NCBI GenBank assembly: GCA_034440235.1
Contig: JAWXBR010000059.1
Coordinates: forward strand, 17,447 to 81,446
DNA length: 64,000 nucleotides
From: JAWXBR01 sp034440235
GTDB taxonomy: Bacteria; Bacteroidota; Ignavibacteria; Kapaibacteriales; Kapaibacteriaceae
Reading direction: 5' to 3'
The position numbers and the translations under genes are program-made. Under the pieces are notes generated by a model. The model had not been told where the DNA came from. It made no database searches and worked only from the letters and a program-made list of their open reading frames with translations. This document shows, piece by piece, positions 27,401 to 35,270 of this stretch (positions are counted from its first letter, which is position 1; each line of letters starts with the position of its first letter).

Positions 27401-28839
27401 CGCCATACGGACAACCTATTACGAGAAGTCTGGTCATTACCAATCTTGGCACAATGCCACTAACGATACAGGGTATTGCGTTCGCAGCGGGCACAAACCT
27501 TACGGCTTGGCAGATGCCAACCCTTCCGCCACTACCGTTGGTTATTCTAGCTGTTGGGGGTACGTTCTCGATTCCTGTTCAATACACAAGAGCGGCGGGC
27601 AATGATCTGGCATCACAAGCAGTTGTCGAAATCTTACACGATGCTGTCCCTGGTAATGGAACAGACTCAAGTGTTGTGAACCCTGTGAAGGCTACTCAGG
27701 CATTTAACATAGGTAGCTGTTCGGGTCCAGACATTGTTGTAACCGATCTTCCGTACGGACGACAACTTGCTAACTGTGAAACACCAACTCTGGAATTCAG
27801 GATTACGAATACTGGTGGTGGCCTTACACCGCTTGAAATTCGTGAGATAAATGCTGTCGGACCAGACGCTGCGGCATTTGTCGTGACTGGTATTACACGT
27901 CAGAATGGCGCAGCAGCCACGCTTCCTGTCTCGATTCCTGCTGGTGAATATGTTCAGGTGGCAGTTCGGTTTACTCCAACAGAGCCTAACGCGGCTCCAT
28001 GGGCAGACCGCGCTTACTCTGCGCAATTCGAAGTCAAGAATTATCAAGAAGGTGATGTCAATGAGCTTCGCCTAGGTACAGTTTCGAACGCAACTGGAAT
28101 TGGCTACGTTGTCCCGATCTCGTTCGATCTCACAAATGACATGACTCCTGGCCAAACAAGAAATCCAGGAGCAACCGTACTCTTCTCAGTCGCAACCGCA
28201 AGTGCTTTGTGGACCCCAGGGAACATCACAAACCTAACGGTTGACGTTCTTTACCAAACGAACTCGCTTGTATACATCCCTGGGACTACAACTTCGACGT
28301 TGGCAGGTTGGACCGTTGCCCAGCCCGTTGTAACGACGGATGCTGTCGATCCAACGATGGCACGCATGAGCTTTGTACTTTCTGGTCCAGCTATTTCAGC
28401 AAATACGGGCCTCTTTGACTTCAAAGTAACGCTGCTCCTAGGCAGCAATTTTGTGTCCGCTCAGACTCTTGAAGTCCTACCGCCACGTCCGTGCATCGTC
28501 ACAACAACCACTGGCGATTCCACAGCAATCTTCAATTGCGCACTTGTTCGTCGGGTTGTCGCCATCTCTGGTACTCAGACCACGATGGCTCCACCTGCAC
28601 CAAACCCGGTATCGGATGGAACGTTATCCTTCGACTTCGGCGTTGGTATCTCTGCACCTACTTCTATCGACATGGTCGACGCACAAGGTAATGTTATTCG
28701 CAAGTTCATCGACGGAAACGTAGAAGCAGGCGAATACACCCTAAGTGCACCAACTGCGGGACTTCCGAATGGCGCATACTTCCTGCGGATGCGCACACTC
28801 GACTTTGTCAAAACTCAACGGATTGTCATCATCGACTAA
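24433..28839 (+). CDS. Large secreted multidomain protein (IgGFc-binding-like N-terminus, ASH repeats, T9SS sorting domain)
   Basis: A 1468-residue protein, intact paralogue of the split gene upstream. I chose ATG 24433 because GGAGGAAAAG precedes it and a clean signal peptide follows (ALMVVVAFASFTSDALAQ). Residues about 40-560 resemble the bacterial IgGFc-binding-type domain (GKEFWISIPPNE, KPVGFLPFHERTTMPN, MQYSCSQSWDGDP). The middle holds several ASH / choice-of-anchor D-type beta-sandwich repeats with recurring TNPGSDTL-like motifs. The last 80 residues (APNPVSDGTLSFDFG ... NGAYFLRM ... QRIVIID) fit a type A sorting domain for T9SS export and surface attachment. It probably acts on the cell surface or in adhesion; no enzyme motif was found. 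Confidence 0.85.
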   Translation: MRSVRILTALMVVVAFASFTSDALAQKKKFKAEELLSINGAQGKEFWISIPPNEVTPYGVDELEIYIASAYDTDVLVYDAGGQRQFTRKVTKGDILTLSDKKGETNWAWEVREFEVPVKKAVRITSKQPISVYVLNSKPFTSDGYLAIPTASWGMDYISCSYYDFRERQTWAGGFLVISKENGTQLDIDLRGVGELDARTAGGKRINTGNRIAVTLDEGEVYMVKGDGQTRGVFDLTGSRIRSTKPVGFLPFHERTTMPNLLVFGNGRNHLVEMMPPVNNWGKRYATVEYKRENLNGIGKGDVFRVVASQANTKWSLKYYDKASKALLGQGGGVLAKAGDFADVDQSGAPTALTSGFSVWNADKPVFVMQYSCSQSWDGDPILDPFMINVVPKEQFITSTIFQSPTAGKFGKHRLNLIVWADSADPEYINNLKSLAVDSIPVWSHPNADVPRILFTRMPGGDNLHWCTVEFGSSGKSHTITCNGKIRFGGYIYGFGAADAYGWPAASGFRPTTSFDTLAPVLTEIDSCGDYDFRATEFRNIPSPPTSPPKDSDQVETGISDIDFVEGAPNTNYRIVLQTAQTFPRESSYKDFKFRLEVIDKGLDAYAEIRVSDFGSNNQDGGVNVTYDTVFYFAAKLIFNPTPLTFGKRRVGTKPTLSATVSNGQVDPIAVTELRLKTGAQYKITSGAIPPGVTLAPGQAHSFTIEYDASHDSTLAPVGVDVDTLIVKSGCSEFRLPITGFALEPKIKVDDFDAGTVGVNELRCGSVRIENPGSDTLVITDIQGYQGTNFNLSNPYTPVLPIRIPPKGVIYLERACYQRGDIGVDDKDITLSSNAASGDSISTWTGDTQEPGPNIIGYNWRQRRVNTVHQALGYVYNTGNQSLTLRDVTFMDGTKFYPPGSDATNYVFQIVGVYSSGQPVTSLPLVGTNGVANDSAEVLVLFRPAAEIVYVAPMKPVFDEPSAQRTADLEGEGILPQIALVGWDATCAETPYGQPITRSLVITNLGTMPLTIQGIAFAAGTNLTAWQMPTLPPLPLVILAVGGTFSIPVQYTRAAGNDLASQAVVEILHDAVPGNGTDSSVVNPVKATQAFNIGSCSGPDIVVTDLPYGRQLANCETPTLEFRITNTGGGLTPLEIREINAVGPDAAAFVVTGITRQNGAAATLPVSIPAGEYVQVAVRFTPTEPNAAPWADRAYSAQFEVKNYQEGDVNELRLGTVSNATGIGYVVPISFDLTNDMTPGQTRNPGATVLFSVATASALWTPGNITNLTVDVLYQTNSLVYIPGTTTSTLAGWTVAQPVVTTDAVDPTMARMSFVLSGPAISANTGLFDFKVTLLLGSNFVSAQTLEVLPPRPCIVTTTTGDSTAIFNCALVRRVVAISGTQTTMAPPAPNPVSDGTLSFDFGVGISAPTSIDMVDAQGNVIRKFIDGNVEAGEYTLSAPTAGLPNGAYFLRMRTLDFVKTQRIVIID

Positions 28840-28920
28840 GCACGTAGCGTCGCGTGTCGACGACTAATTTGGCGTCGATTTTCGACCGATGTAACCGTTG
28901 AAGCTTAAGTACTGTCACTG

Positions 28921-28952
28921 GACGGCGATCTAAAAGGGTCGCCGTTCTTCGT
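28921..28952 (+). terminator. Possible terminator after the large secreted protein gene
   Basis: ACGGCGA (28922-28928) pairs with TCGCCGT (28939-28945), followed by TCTTCGTTTC, a poor T-tract. It lies about 80 bp after the stop codon. The stem is sound but the T-run is weak. Confidence 0.45.
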
Positions 28953-29030
28953 TTCGGCACATTGTTTGACTCCGTTCGTATGAATGCGCCGTTGGCCATT
29001 CGTCCCCCAGTGATTACATTTGTTGCATCC

Positions 29031-29591
29031 ATGAACCCTTCTGCCGCCCATATAGCTTCACACTTCAGACTCAGACTCCCTGTTTGGTGTCTGGTCTTGG
29101 TGTGTATGTTGTTTGTTGGCACTACAACTGCATTTGCAGATAAGAGCAAGAAGGTCGTGACAACAAAGCCAGCAACGGCAAAAGAGCGTCGCGCTGCCGA
29201 AGTGATTAAGTATGGTACACCGTACACTGGTGCTGTTGAAGCAACGTTAGCTGCTGTTGCTCGTGGTTCGAAAGCTGCGACAAGCGCGGGCAAAACTCTA
29301 CGAACTCAAAATGGTGCCGACTCCAGTCGTAAAGAGAGTCGCATCGTGTATGTTCGTGCCACTTCTGACATTTTCTCTGCAAGAATCGACCTGTACGATG
29401 ATGAGCAGACTATAGATGTCGGCATCTACAACATGCTTGGCAAGAAGGTACACGACGTCTACCGCGGCTATGCATCACGTGGACAACACGACTATTCTGT
29501 GCCAATTAATGACCTTCCCGAGGGCGTGTATATCTGCATCGCTCAAGGCAGTGCGTTCCGCGGCGCACAGAAGTTCTTCCTCTCTCGCTGA
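29031..29591 (+). CDS. Small secreted protein with C-terminal T9SS-type sorting domain
   Basis: About 186 residues from ATG 29031, chosen because a signal peptide follows directly (LPVWCLVLVCMLFVGTTTAFA); the frame is open to 28962 upstream. After a basic, low-complexity stretch, the last 90 residues (ATSDIFSARIDLYDDEQTIDVGIYNMLGKKV ... LPEGVYICIA ... QKFFLSR) match the pattern of type A T9SS sorting domains. There is little protein apart from the linker and sorting domain, so its function is unknown. It ends 8 bp before the next gene. Confidence 0.7.
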   Translation: MNPSAAHIASHFRLRLPVWCLVLVCMLFVGTTTAFADKSKKVVTTKPATAKERRAAEVIKYGTPYTGAVEATLAAVARGSKAATSAGKTLRTQNGADSSRKESRIVYVRATSDIFSARIDLYDDEQTIDVGIYNMLGKKVHDVYRGYASRGQHDYSVPINDLPEGVYICIAQGSAFRGAQKFFLSR

Positions 29592-29599
29592 CACTCAGC

Positions 29600-30736
29600 G
29601 TGAAATTCAGTACTAAAGCAATCCACGTTGGTCAGCAGCCTGACGAATTAACAGGCGCTGTTACAGTGCCTATTTACCAAACCTCTACCTACGCTCAGGA
29701 AGAGATAGGTAAGAACAAGGGTTATGAGTATGCGCGCACTGCAAATCCCACTCGCTCGCGTTGGGAAGAATGTATAGCAGCGTTAGAAGAAGGCACAAAG
29801 GCATTTGCGTTCGCAAGCGGACTAGCTGCGACTGATAGTGTGATGCGTCTTCTTTCGAGCGGCGACCACGTCATCATGGCCGAAGACATGTACGGTGGAA
29901 CCTACAGACTCGCTACAAAAGTGCTTGAGCGTTATGGCATTACGTTCTCGTTTGTTGACATGCGAGACGTTACGAACGTCGCATCGGCAATGACACCTTC
30001 GACAAAAATGGTGTTCACAGAAACGCCAACAAATCCGATGATGACCATCACAGATTTGCGCGGAGTTGCCGAAGTAACACATGCCGGAGGTGCTGTACTT
30101 GTGGTAGACAATACCTTTGCTAGCCCCTTCTTTCAGAGACCCCTAACCCTTGGCGCCGATATTGTAATCCACAGCGCAACAAAGTATCTGGGTGGACATA
30201 GCGATCTTATTCATGGCGTCGTTGTAACGAACAACGCCGACATTGCAGGACAGTTGGGCTTCATACAGAATGCAGTTGGAGCAGTGCCGGGTCCGCTCGA
30301 ATGCTGGCTTTGCCTTAGGTCGGTGAAGACACTTCATGTGCGTATGGAACGACACGCATTGAATGCGCAACAGATAGCTGCGCACCTCGAACATCATCCT
30401 GCTGTTCAGCGCATATTCTATCCTGGTTTAGCATCGCATCCGCAACATACTCTGGCTGCATCACAGATGTCTGGTTTCGGTGGGATGATTTCTATCGAAC
30501 TTGGTTCGCGAGAAAAGGCAGTTGCAGTGACGAAAGCGTTCAAGCTTTTCACACTCGCAGAATCACTCGGTGGAGTGGAGTCGCTTGTCTGTCACCCCGT
30601 GTCGATGACACATGGCAGTATTCCCGTTGCGCAACGTGAACGCCTCGGTATAACCGATGGCCTCGTTCGTCTAAGCGTTGGCATCGAAGACATCGATGAT
30701 CTCATTGCCGACATCGACCAAGCTCTCTTGGCATAG
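29600..30736 (+). CDS. Cystathionine gamma-synthase/lyase family PLP enzyme
   Basis: A 378-residue Cys/Met-metabolism PLP-dependent enzyme starting at GTG 29600. Motifs: YEYARTANPTR (substrate/PLP phosphate region), ETPTNPMM, VVDNTFASPFFQRPL, and the Schiff-base lysine in HSATKYLGGHSD. The C-terminal VESLVCHPVSMTH is typical of the family. It transforms sulfur amino acids by gamma or beta elimination/replacement. Whether it acts as synthase, gamma-lyase or methionine gamma-lyase cannot be read from motifs alone. It sits 8 bp after the small secreted protein. Confidence 0.92.
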   Translation: MKFSTKAIHVGQQPDELTGAVTVPIYQTSTYAQEEIGKNKGYEYARTANPTRSRWEECIAALEEGTKAFAFASGLAATDSVMRLLSSGDHVIMAEDMYGGTYRLATKVLERYGITFSFVDMRDVTNVASAMTPSTKMVFTETPTNPMMTITDLRGVAEVTHAGGAVLVVDNTFASPFFQRPLTLGADIVIHSATKYLGGHSDLIHGVVVTNNADIAGQLGFIQNAVGAVPGPLECWLCLRSVKTLHVRMERHALNAQQIAAHLEHHPAVQRIFYPGLASHPQHTLAASQMSGFGGMISIELGSREKAVAVTKAFKLFTLAESLGGVESLVCHPVSMTHGSIPVAQRERLGITDGLVRLSVGIEDIDDLIADIDQALLA

Positions 30737-30809
30737 CCAAGCGCTATAAGATTTTTAGAGATCCATTAGTTTTTACGGGCACGCTACCCGCGAAAAAATA
30801 CGCGCACGA

Positions 30810-32486
30810 TTACACCTGCCGACGTACGCCAACGAAGTTGAACCGATTTGCAACAAACGACAAGTCTGTAAAAGCTGCGTTTCCAGCAGGATTGTGTCCA
30901 GCACCGTGAAAGTCGGAAAACGCTGCAGATTGATTTACCCAAACGGAGCTATTAAGATTAAAGGCAACCGGTGCACCTGCTATGGTCAGAAGGTCTTCGG
31001 CGCGCTGCATTTTCTCTTCGTCGACTGTAAACACCAGGGCGGTGAGCGCACCTATTCGTGTGATGCTGTTTTCAACCATGGTCAGAGATTGCTCGAAGCT
31101 CTTTGTAGTTACGATGAAGGATACTGGACCAAACCATTCTCGTTCAAATAAATCTGCTCTCGATGGATCGGTCTTGAGGACAAGGGGCGTAACCGAGCAG
31201 GCTCCGTCGTAGCCCGGCTGTCGAAGAGGTGAGCTCGGACGTATGATGTCCAGTCCAGACTCCTCTGCTTCCCTCAGTCCCGCAAGAATGCGAGGATTCT
31301 GCAGCGCACCAAGGGTACCCGGACCCATTTTTTCGTTGAGGACGATATTGTCGATTTTCGTTCTTAACTGCAAGGCAACATCGTCTACGCTTACATACGT
31401 GCCCTCGACAAGTACGCCTAGTTCGGACATGAAAATGTTCTGCGGCGCAGTACACATCTGTCCGCTATAAAGGCTCAAGGAGAAGGCAATGTTGTCGAGT
31501 GTTTTATCGAGGTCTGCGGTGCTATCCAGAATCACGCAATTAACCCCAGCCTTCTCTGACATAACAAGTTTGCCCCTTAGCGCCCCTTCCCGCTCAACGA
31601 TTTCGCCAAAGACTGGGCCGCCCGTGTAATCAATCACTCGGATTGTTGGATGCTTTACAAGGTCAAGAGCAATTGGGGCCTCTACGGTATCAGTTGCCAA
31701 CTGCACCACGTGCGGGTCTACCCCAAATTCTTGCATGGTATGCTGCATCGAACCAATAACAAGTGCGGCTGGATACACTGCACCAGGGTGTGGCTTTGCG
31801 ATAACGCTGTTACCCGTTACGAGAGCAGAGAACAAACCGGGCACCGAATTCCACACCGGGAACGTCGAGCAGCCTATAACAAGGTTTGTACCCTTTGGAA
31901 CGATGCGGTATGTTTTGTCGATGGACACCGTCATTTTGCCCATCGGCTTTGTCCAGCGAACATTTTTAGCGAACGAGGTCTGCGCCACATAACCCATAGC
32001 GATGGCTTCGAGCGCTCGATCGAACGCATGGGGTCCGGATGACTGGAAACCCATCACAAAACCCTGTCCCGTTGTATGCATTGTCGCATACGCAAGCTCA
32101 AAAAACTTCTTGGCACCACGTTCAAGTGTTTCGATAAGAATGACTGCACGCTCTAATGGCTCTAGGCGTTGCCACTTCTGTTGTGCCGTGGTTGCACGTG
32201 CAGCCAATGTTTCGGGCAGGTCATGAGGGTACGTAATACCCAGGTCAAAGCCATACGGAGATATCTCTTCCCCGACCTGTCCGTCGGTTGCTTTCTGTAC
32301 AAGCCCTGTAAACGCCGAATTAAGTTGCGCTTTAAAGGCAGCTTCACCATCGGCATTCGCTGTTTCACCATAAATCTTGCCACTAGGTGGTTCCGGCCAG
32401 TGTGCGTGAAAATGCCTTTCGTTATTTGCTTTCACAGCTGCATTGAGTGTACCTAGGTGTCGGTCGATAAGAACTTTATAGGGCAT
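30810..32486 (-). CDS. paaN: Phenylacetic acid degradation protein PaaN-like (aldehyde dehydrogenase fold)
   Basis: A 558-residue aldehyde-dehydrogenase-superfamily protein. Features: FPVWNSVPGLFSALVTGNSVIAKPHPGAVYP (cofactor domain), VIDYTGGPVFGE, and the catalytic-cysteine region SLYSGQMCTAPQN. Its divergent, long N-terminus and overall pattern fit the PaaN family rather than a standard aldehyde dehydrogenase. PaaN family members accompany phenylacetyl-CoA degradation genes, but no other paa gene is in this window. It starts 15 bp after alanine dehydrogenase and is probably co-transcribed with it. Confidence 0.78.
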   Translation of the reverse strand: MPYKVLIDRHLGTLNAAVKANNERHFHAHWPEPPSGKIYGETANADGEAAFKAQLNSAFTGLVQKATDGQVGEEISPYGFDLGITYPHDLPETLAARATTAQQKWQRLEPLERAVILIETLERGAKKFFELAYATMHTTGQGFVMGFQSSGPHAFDRALEAIAMGYVAQTSFAKNVRWTKPMGKMTVSIDKTYRIVPKGTNLVIGCSTFPVWNSVPGLFSALVTGNSVIAKPHPGAVYPAALVIGSMQHTMQEFGVDPHVVQLATDTVEAPIALDLVKHPTIRVIDYTGGPVFGEIVEREGALRGKLVMSEKAGVNCVILDSTADLDKTLDNIAFSLSLYSGQMCTAPQNIFMSELGVLVEGTYVSVDDVALQLRTKIDNIVLNEKMGPGTLGALQNPRILAGLREAEESGLDIIRPSSPLRQPGYDGACSVTPLVLKTDPSRADLFEREWFGPVSFIVTTKSFEQSLTMVENSITRIGALTALVFTVDEEKMQRAEDLLTIAGAPVAFNLNSSVWVNQSAAFSDFHGAGHNPAGNAAFTDLSFVANRFNFVGVRRQV

Positions 32487-32501
32487 GAGCTTTGTCTTCG
32501 A

Positions 32502-33608
32502 TTACAGCGATAGCGGTGTGTAAGTCATACCGAATGCTTCGGCGACTGCTTCGTAAACTATCTTACCTTCGGCTACATTGACGCCAAGCGCCAGTTCATG
32601 ATTCTCTTTACAGGCTTTCTTCCAACCGTTATTCGCCAACTGAACTGCGTACGGGAGTGTTGCATTGGTTAATGCAATGGTCGACGTGTACGGTACGGCG
32701 CCCGGCATGTTTGCAACGCCATAGTGCACCACGCCGTCTACGACATAGGTTGGGTTGTCATGTGTTGTGGGTTTGCATGTTTCTACACATCCGCCTTGAT
32801 CAACAGAGACGTCGACGATAACAGAGCCCGGACGCATTGTGCTAAGCATATCGCGTGTTACAAGGTGTGGTGCTTTGGCACCTGCAATAAGCACGGCACC
32901 AATAACGAGGTCAGCATCTTTTACCGCTTCGCGGATGTTGCTCATGGTTGACATTTCGGTCGTGACGTTTTTAGCCATGACATCATCGAGGTAGCGCAAA
33001 CGATAGAGGTTGTTATCGAAGATGGTAACGCGTGCGCCGAAACCCGCTGCAATCTTAGCTGCGTTTGTTCCAACAATGCCACCACCAAGTACGATCACAT
33101 TCGCGGGCTTCGTACCTGGAACGCCGCCCAGAAGTACGCCTCGGCCGCCCATTGGATGTTCAAGATATTTAGCACCTTCCTGCGGTGCCATACGACCAGC
33201 TACTTCCGACATCGGAATAAGCAGAGGCAACGACCCGTCGCTCTTCTGCACGGTCTCGTACGCAACACATGTTGCACCACTATCGACCATTGCTTGTGTT
33301 AGTTCGCGCGCAGCTGCAAAATGGAAGTACGTAAACAGCAATTGTCCACTGCGAATAAGCGGATACTCGGGTGCGATCGGTTCTTTCACCTTCATGATCA
33401 TGTCCGCCTGAGCAAACACTTCGGCCGCTGTCGGAATAATTCGCGCGCCGGCTTTTTCGTACATCTCATTGCTGAAGCCGCTGCCAACGCCGGCGTTTGT
33501 TTCTACAATCACGTCGTGTCCGTGATGACGAAGCGTCTCTGCTCCACCAGGCGTTAATGCAATGCGCTTTTCGCTCGGTTTGATTTCTTTAGGTACACCG
33601 ACTAACAT
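32502..33608 (-). CDS. ald: Alanine dehydrogenase
   Basis: A 368-residue NAD-dependent enzyme interconverting L-alanine and pyruvate plus ammonia. Family landmarks: the N-terminal VGVPKEIKPSEKRIALTPGG, GGVPGTKPANVIVLGGGIVGTNAAKIAAGFGARVTIFDNN (Rossmann NAD-binding loop), and VDQGGCVETCKPTTHDNPTYVVDGVVHYGVANMPGAVP. The length is normal. A TATATTTG -7 box lies about 78 bp upstream. PaaN follows in the same direction. Confidence 0.96.
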   Translation of the reverse strand: MLVGVPKEIKPSEKRIALTPGGAETLRHHGHDVIVETNAGVGSGFSNEMYEKAGARIIPTAAEVFAQADMIMKVKEPIAPEYPLIRSGQLLFTYFHFAAARELTQAMVDSGATCVAYETVQKSDGSLPLLIPMSEVAGRMAPQEGAKYLEHPMGGRGVLLGGVPGTKPANVIVLGGGIVGTNAAKIAAGFGARVTIFDNNLYRLRYLDDVMAKNVTTEMSTMSNIREAVKDADLVIGAVLIAGAKAPHLVTRDMLSTMRPGSVIVDVSVDQGGCVETCKPTTHDNPTYVVDGVVHYGVANMPGAVPYTSTIALTNATLPYAVQLANNGWKKACKENHELALGVNVAEGKIVYEAVAEAFGMTYTPLSL

Positions 33609-33685
33609 ACTTGTCCTTTGAGAGATTTGGGATTACCGTTATTGAGTGGTTTGGGCAACCTCGTTTAAGAGGTTTCACAAGACCG

Positions 33686-33693
33686 CAAATATA
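33686..33693 (-). promoter_or_regulatory. -7 box TATATTTG upstream of ald
   Basis: Minus-strand TATATTTG matches TAnnTTTG. It lies in the 104-bp gap between the cytochrome b stop (33713) and ald, giving a leader of about 70 nt. Confidence 0.5.
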
Positions 33694-33712
33694 AGGGTCG
33701 AAATGCTGCGAA

Positions 33713-34810
33713 TCAGCGAGAACGACGGACCCAAAGTGGTAACGTGACAAGGACAGAAAACGCAGCTAACGAGACATACCCCGCTAGTTCTGCTCCAAAC
33801 CAGTTTACAAGCGTGTTAGGGACGATGAACGGATACCACGGTTCCATCACCGAGTAGGCATTGGCGTCGCGAAGGACGTCCCTCACGGCGTAATGTGTGA
33901 CTGGCAGTGCCGCAGACAAGGCTATGACCACTGCGGCCCCGACCACAGATATTATCGAAGGTTGTCCAATCCGCCTCCATAACAGACAAATACCCACCGA
34001 AAGCACCATGGGTAAGAACAGTGCATGTATGGCATACGGCATCGAAAGTCTGGCAACCTGCGAGGCATTAAGTCCCAGAATCGAGGTCAGTATCGAACCA
34101 AACGGAGCTTCAGACAACTCGTGTCCGACAATTGCCCTCGATACCGATGAATACACATCATCGGGAAGTAGTCGCCCGGTAAACGCCGATGCCAGCAACA
34201 CAACAACGAGAACAACCAACATCGACCACAGCGCTGCGTGCGATAACCAGACTCGTTGCATCACAAACAACACCAGCAATACAAGCACTGCGACAAACAG
34301 GAACAACGTGTTCGTGTGATGAATGCGCCTGATGACACTTCCAGCTACAACATGGTGTTCAATCGTAAGGTTCACGCTTGCTGCAGCAACACTCGGAACT
34401 GCATCATCTGAGTCAGCAGGCACGAGCGCAAATTCACCCTTGTGTGCAAGTGTATCAGGTACGGATGCTGCGTCAGTTGCAGAGCCAGTTGCAGAGCCAG
34501 TTGCAGAGCCAGTTGCAGAGCCAGTTGTAGAGCCAGTTGTAGAGCCAGTTGTAGAGCCCACTTCAAAGGAGCCCCCTTCCGAGGAGCCCCCTACAGAATT
34601 GCCCCGTACCACGGTGGTCTCGGCGTGAACGATTGTCGCGGGCTCGCCGGCACGAACTTCTGCAGGTCCGCCATCGGGTACATAATGCAGCGAAAGCAGG
34701 ATGCCAGTAATACCCTGAACGATGATAAGTATTATTATAATTCCAGATAGAATTTGAATTACGCGTGCAATCGTTTCCGCAATCGGCTTAGTTGGAGAAG
34801 TGACGTTCAC
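33713..34810 (-). CDS. Cytochrome b-like protein with a single histidine pair and an expanded loop
   Basis: A 365-residue membrane protein. It starts at GTG 34810, overlapping the Rieske stop as GTGA. Helix A resembles cytochrome b (VQGITGILLSLHYVPDGGPAE). Helix B has RRIHHTNTLF and helix D SMPYAIHALFLP, each with the first haem-ligand position, but the second histidine expected 13-14 residues later in each helix is Leu/Cys instead. Only one b haem is therefore likely. LLPDDVYSS fits the Qo-side loop, and EPWYPF near the C-terminus recalls PEWY. Between helices A and B lies an extended Ser/Thr/Gly-rich loop built from a 12-bp tandem repeat. With the upstream Rieske protein it probably forms a reduced quinol-oxidising complex; no cytochrome c1 gene is adjacent. 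Confidence 0.72.
   Translation of the reverse strand: MNVTSPTKPIAETIARVIQILSGIIIILIIVQGITGILLSLHYVPDGGPAEVRAGEPATIVHAETTVVRGNSVGGSSEGGSFEVGSTTGSTTGSTTGSATGSATGSATGSATDAASVPDTLAHKGEFALVPADSDDAVPSVAAASVNLTIEHHVVAGSVIRRIHHTNTLFLFVAVLVLLVLFVMQRVWLSHAALWSMLVVLVVVLLASAFTGRLLPDDVYSSVSRAIVGHELSEAPFGSILTSILGLNASQVARLSMPYAIHALFLPMVLSVGICLLWRRIGQPSIISVVGAAVVIALSAALPVTHYAVRDVLRDANAYSVMEPWYPFIVPNTLVNWFGAELAGYVSLAAFSVLVTLPLWVRRSR
34475..34558. repeat. 12-bp in-frame minisatellite, seven copies, in the cytochrome b gene
   Basis: On the plus strand AGTTGCAGAGCC occurs four times and AGTTGTAGAGCC three times without gaps. In the protein this gives Thr-Gly-Ser-Ala and Thr-Gly-Ser-Thr units in the loop between helices A and B. 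Perfect in-frame arrays like this usually vary in copy number between strains. Confidence 0.95.
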
Positions 34811-35268
34811 GTATTCTGCCTAGCAGGTATGCGCACATACACATTGCTGTTCTGCACCCAAAGAGGGATTCGGGTAAGGGGCTTTTTAGGTGGGCCTTTT
34901 TCCGGACGTCCTGCGATGTCGAACACGCCACCATGGCATCCGCAGAGGATTTTGTTTTGTTTGAGGGCGAGTGGACATCCTGCATGTGTACACGTCATGA
35001 GCAATGCATACGGTGCTGCGTCGGTTGGCCGCACAAGTACCATCGGTGTATTGGCAACATGCATGCTTCGCTGTGAACCCAGTGTGAGTAGCGCATCGAC
35101 GTTGCCCAGGTCAATGGTTTGGGCATGTGCAGGCGCATCTGCTCTCATGTATCGCGCCAAGACAGACGCGATAAGGCCGAAGCCCAGGGTGCCAGCAATT
35201 GCTGTCAGCCACTGGCGTCGTGAGGTTCTGCCTAGTTTTGTGTTTTCCTGTTCACTTATCGACGCCAT
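34807..35268 (-). CDS. Rieske [2Fe-2S] protein
   Basis: A 153-residue protein with a basic N-terminus (RTSRRQWL, Tat-like) and one transmembrane segment (AIAGTLGFGLIASVLA). The cluster-binding motifs CTHAGCPL and CGCHGGVFD supply the two Cys/His pairs. It would sit on the outer face of the inner membrane and take electrons from quinol via the adjacent cytochrome b, to which it is coupled by a 4-bp overlap. Its ATG is only 2 bp from the divergent ATG of the aminotransferase gene, leaving no separate promoter space, so its promoter must lie inside the neighbour. Confidence 0.92.
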   Translation of the reverse strand: MASISEQENTKLGRTSRRQWLTAIAGTLGFGLIASVLARYMRADAPAHAQTIDLGNVDALLTLGSQRSMHVANTPMVLVRPTDAAPYALLMTCTHAGCPLALKQNKILCGCHGGVFDIAGRPEKGPPKKPLTRIPLWVQNSNVYVRIPARQNT

Positions 35269-35270
35269 TT

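Noticed and set aside
30740..30800. Terminator between the PLP enzyme and paaN
   Set aside because: A short stem (ACGGG/CCCGC) is present but is followed by A rather than T in either useful direction.
34475..34558. Minisatellite as a regulatory repeat array
   Set aside because: It is in frame within a coding region and encodes a flexible loop; no regulatory role is needed.
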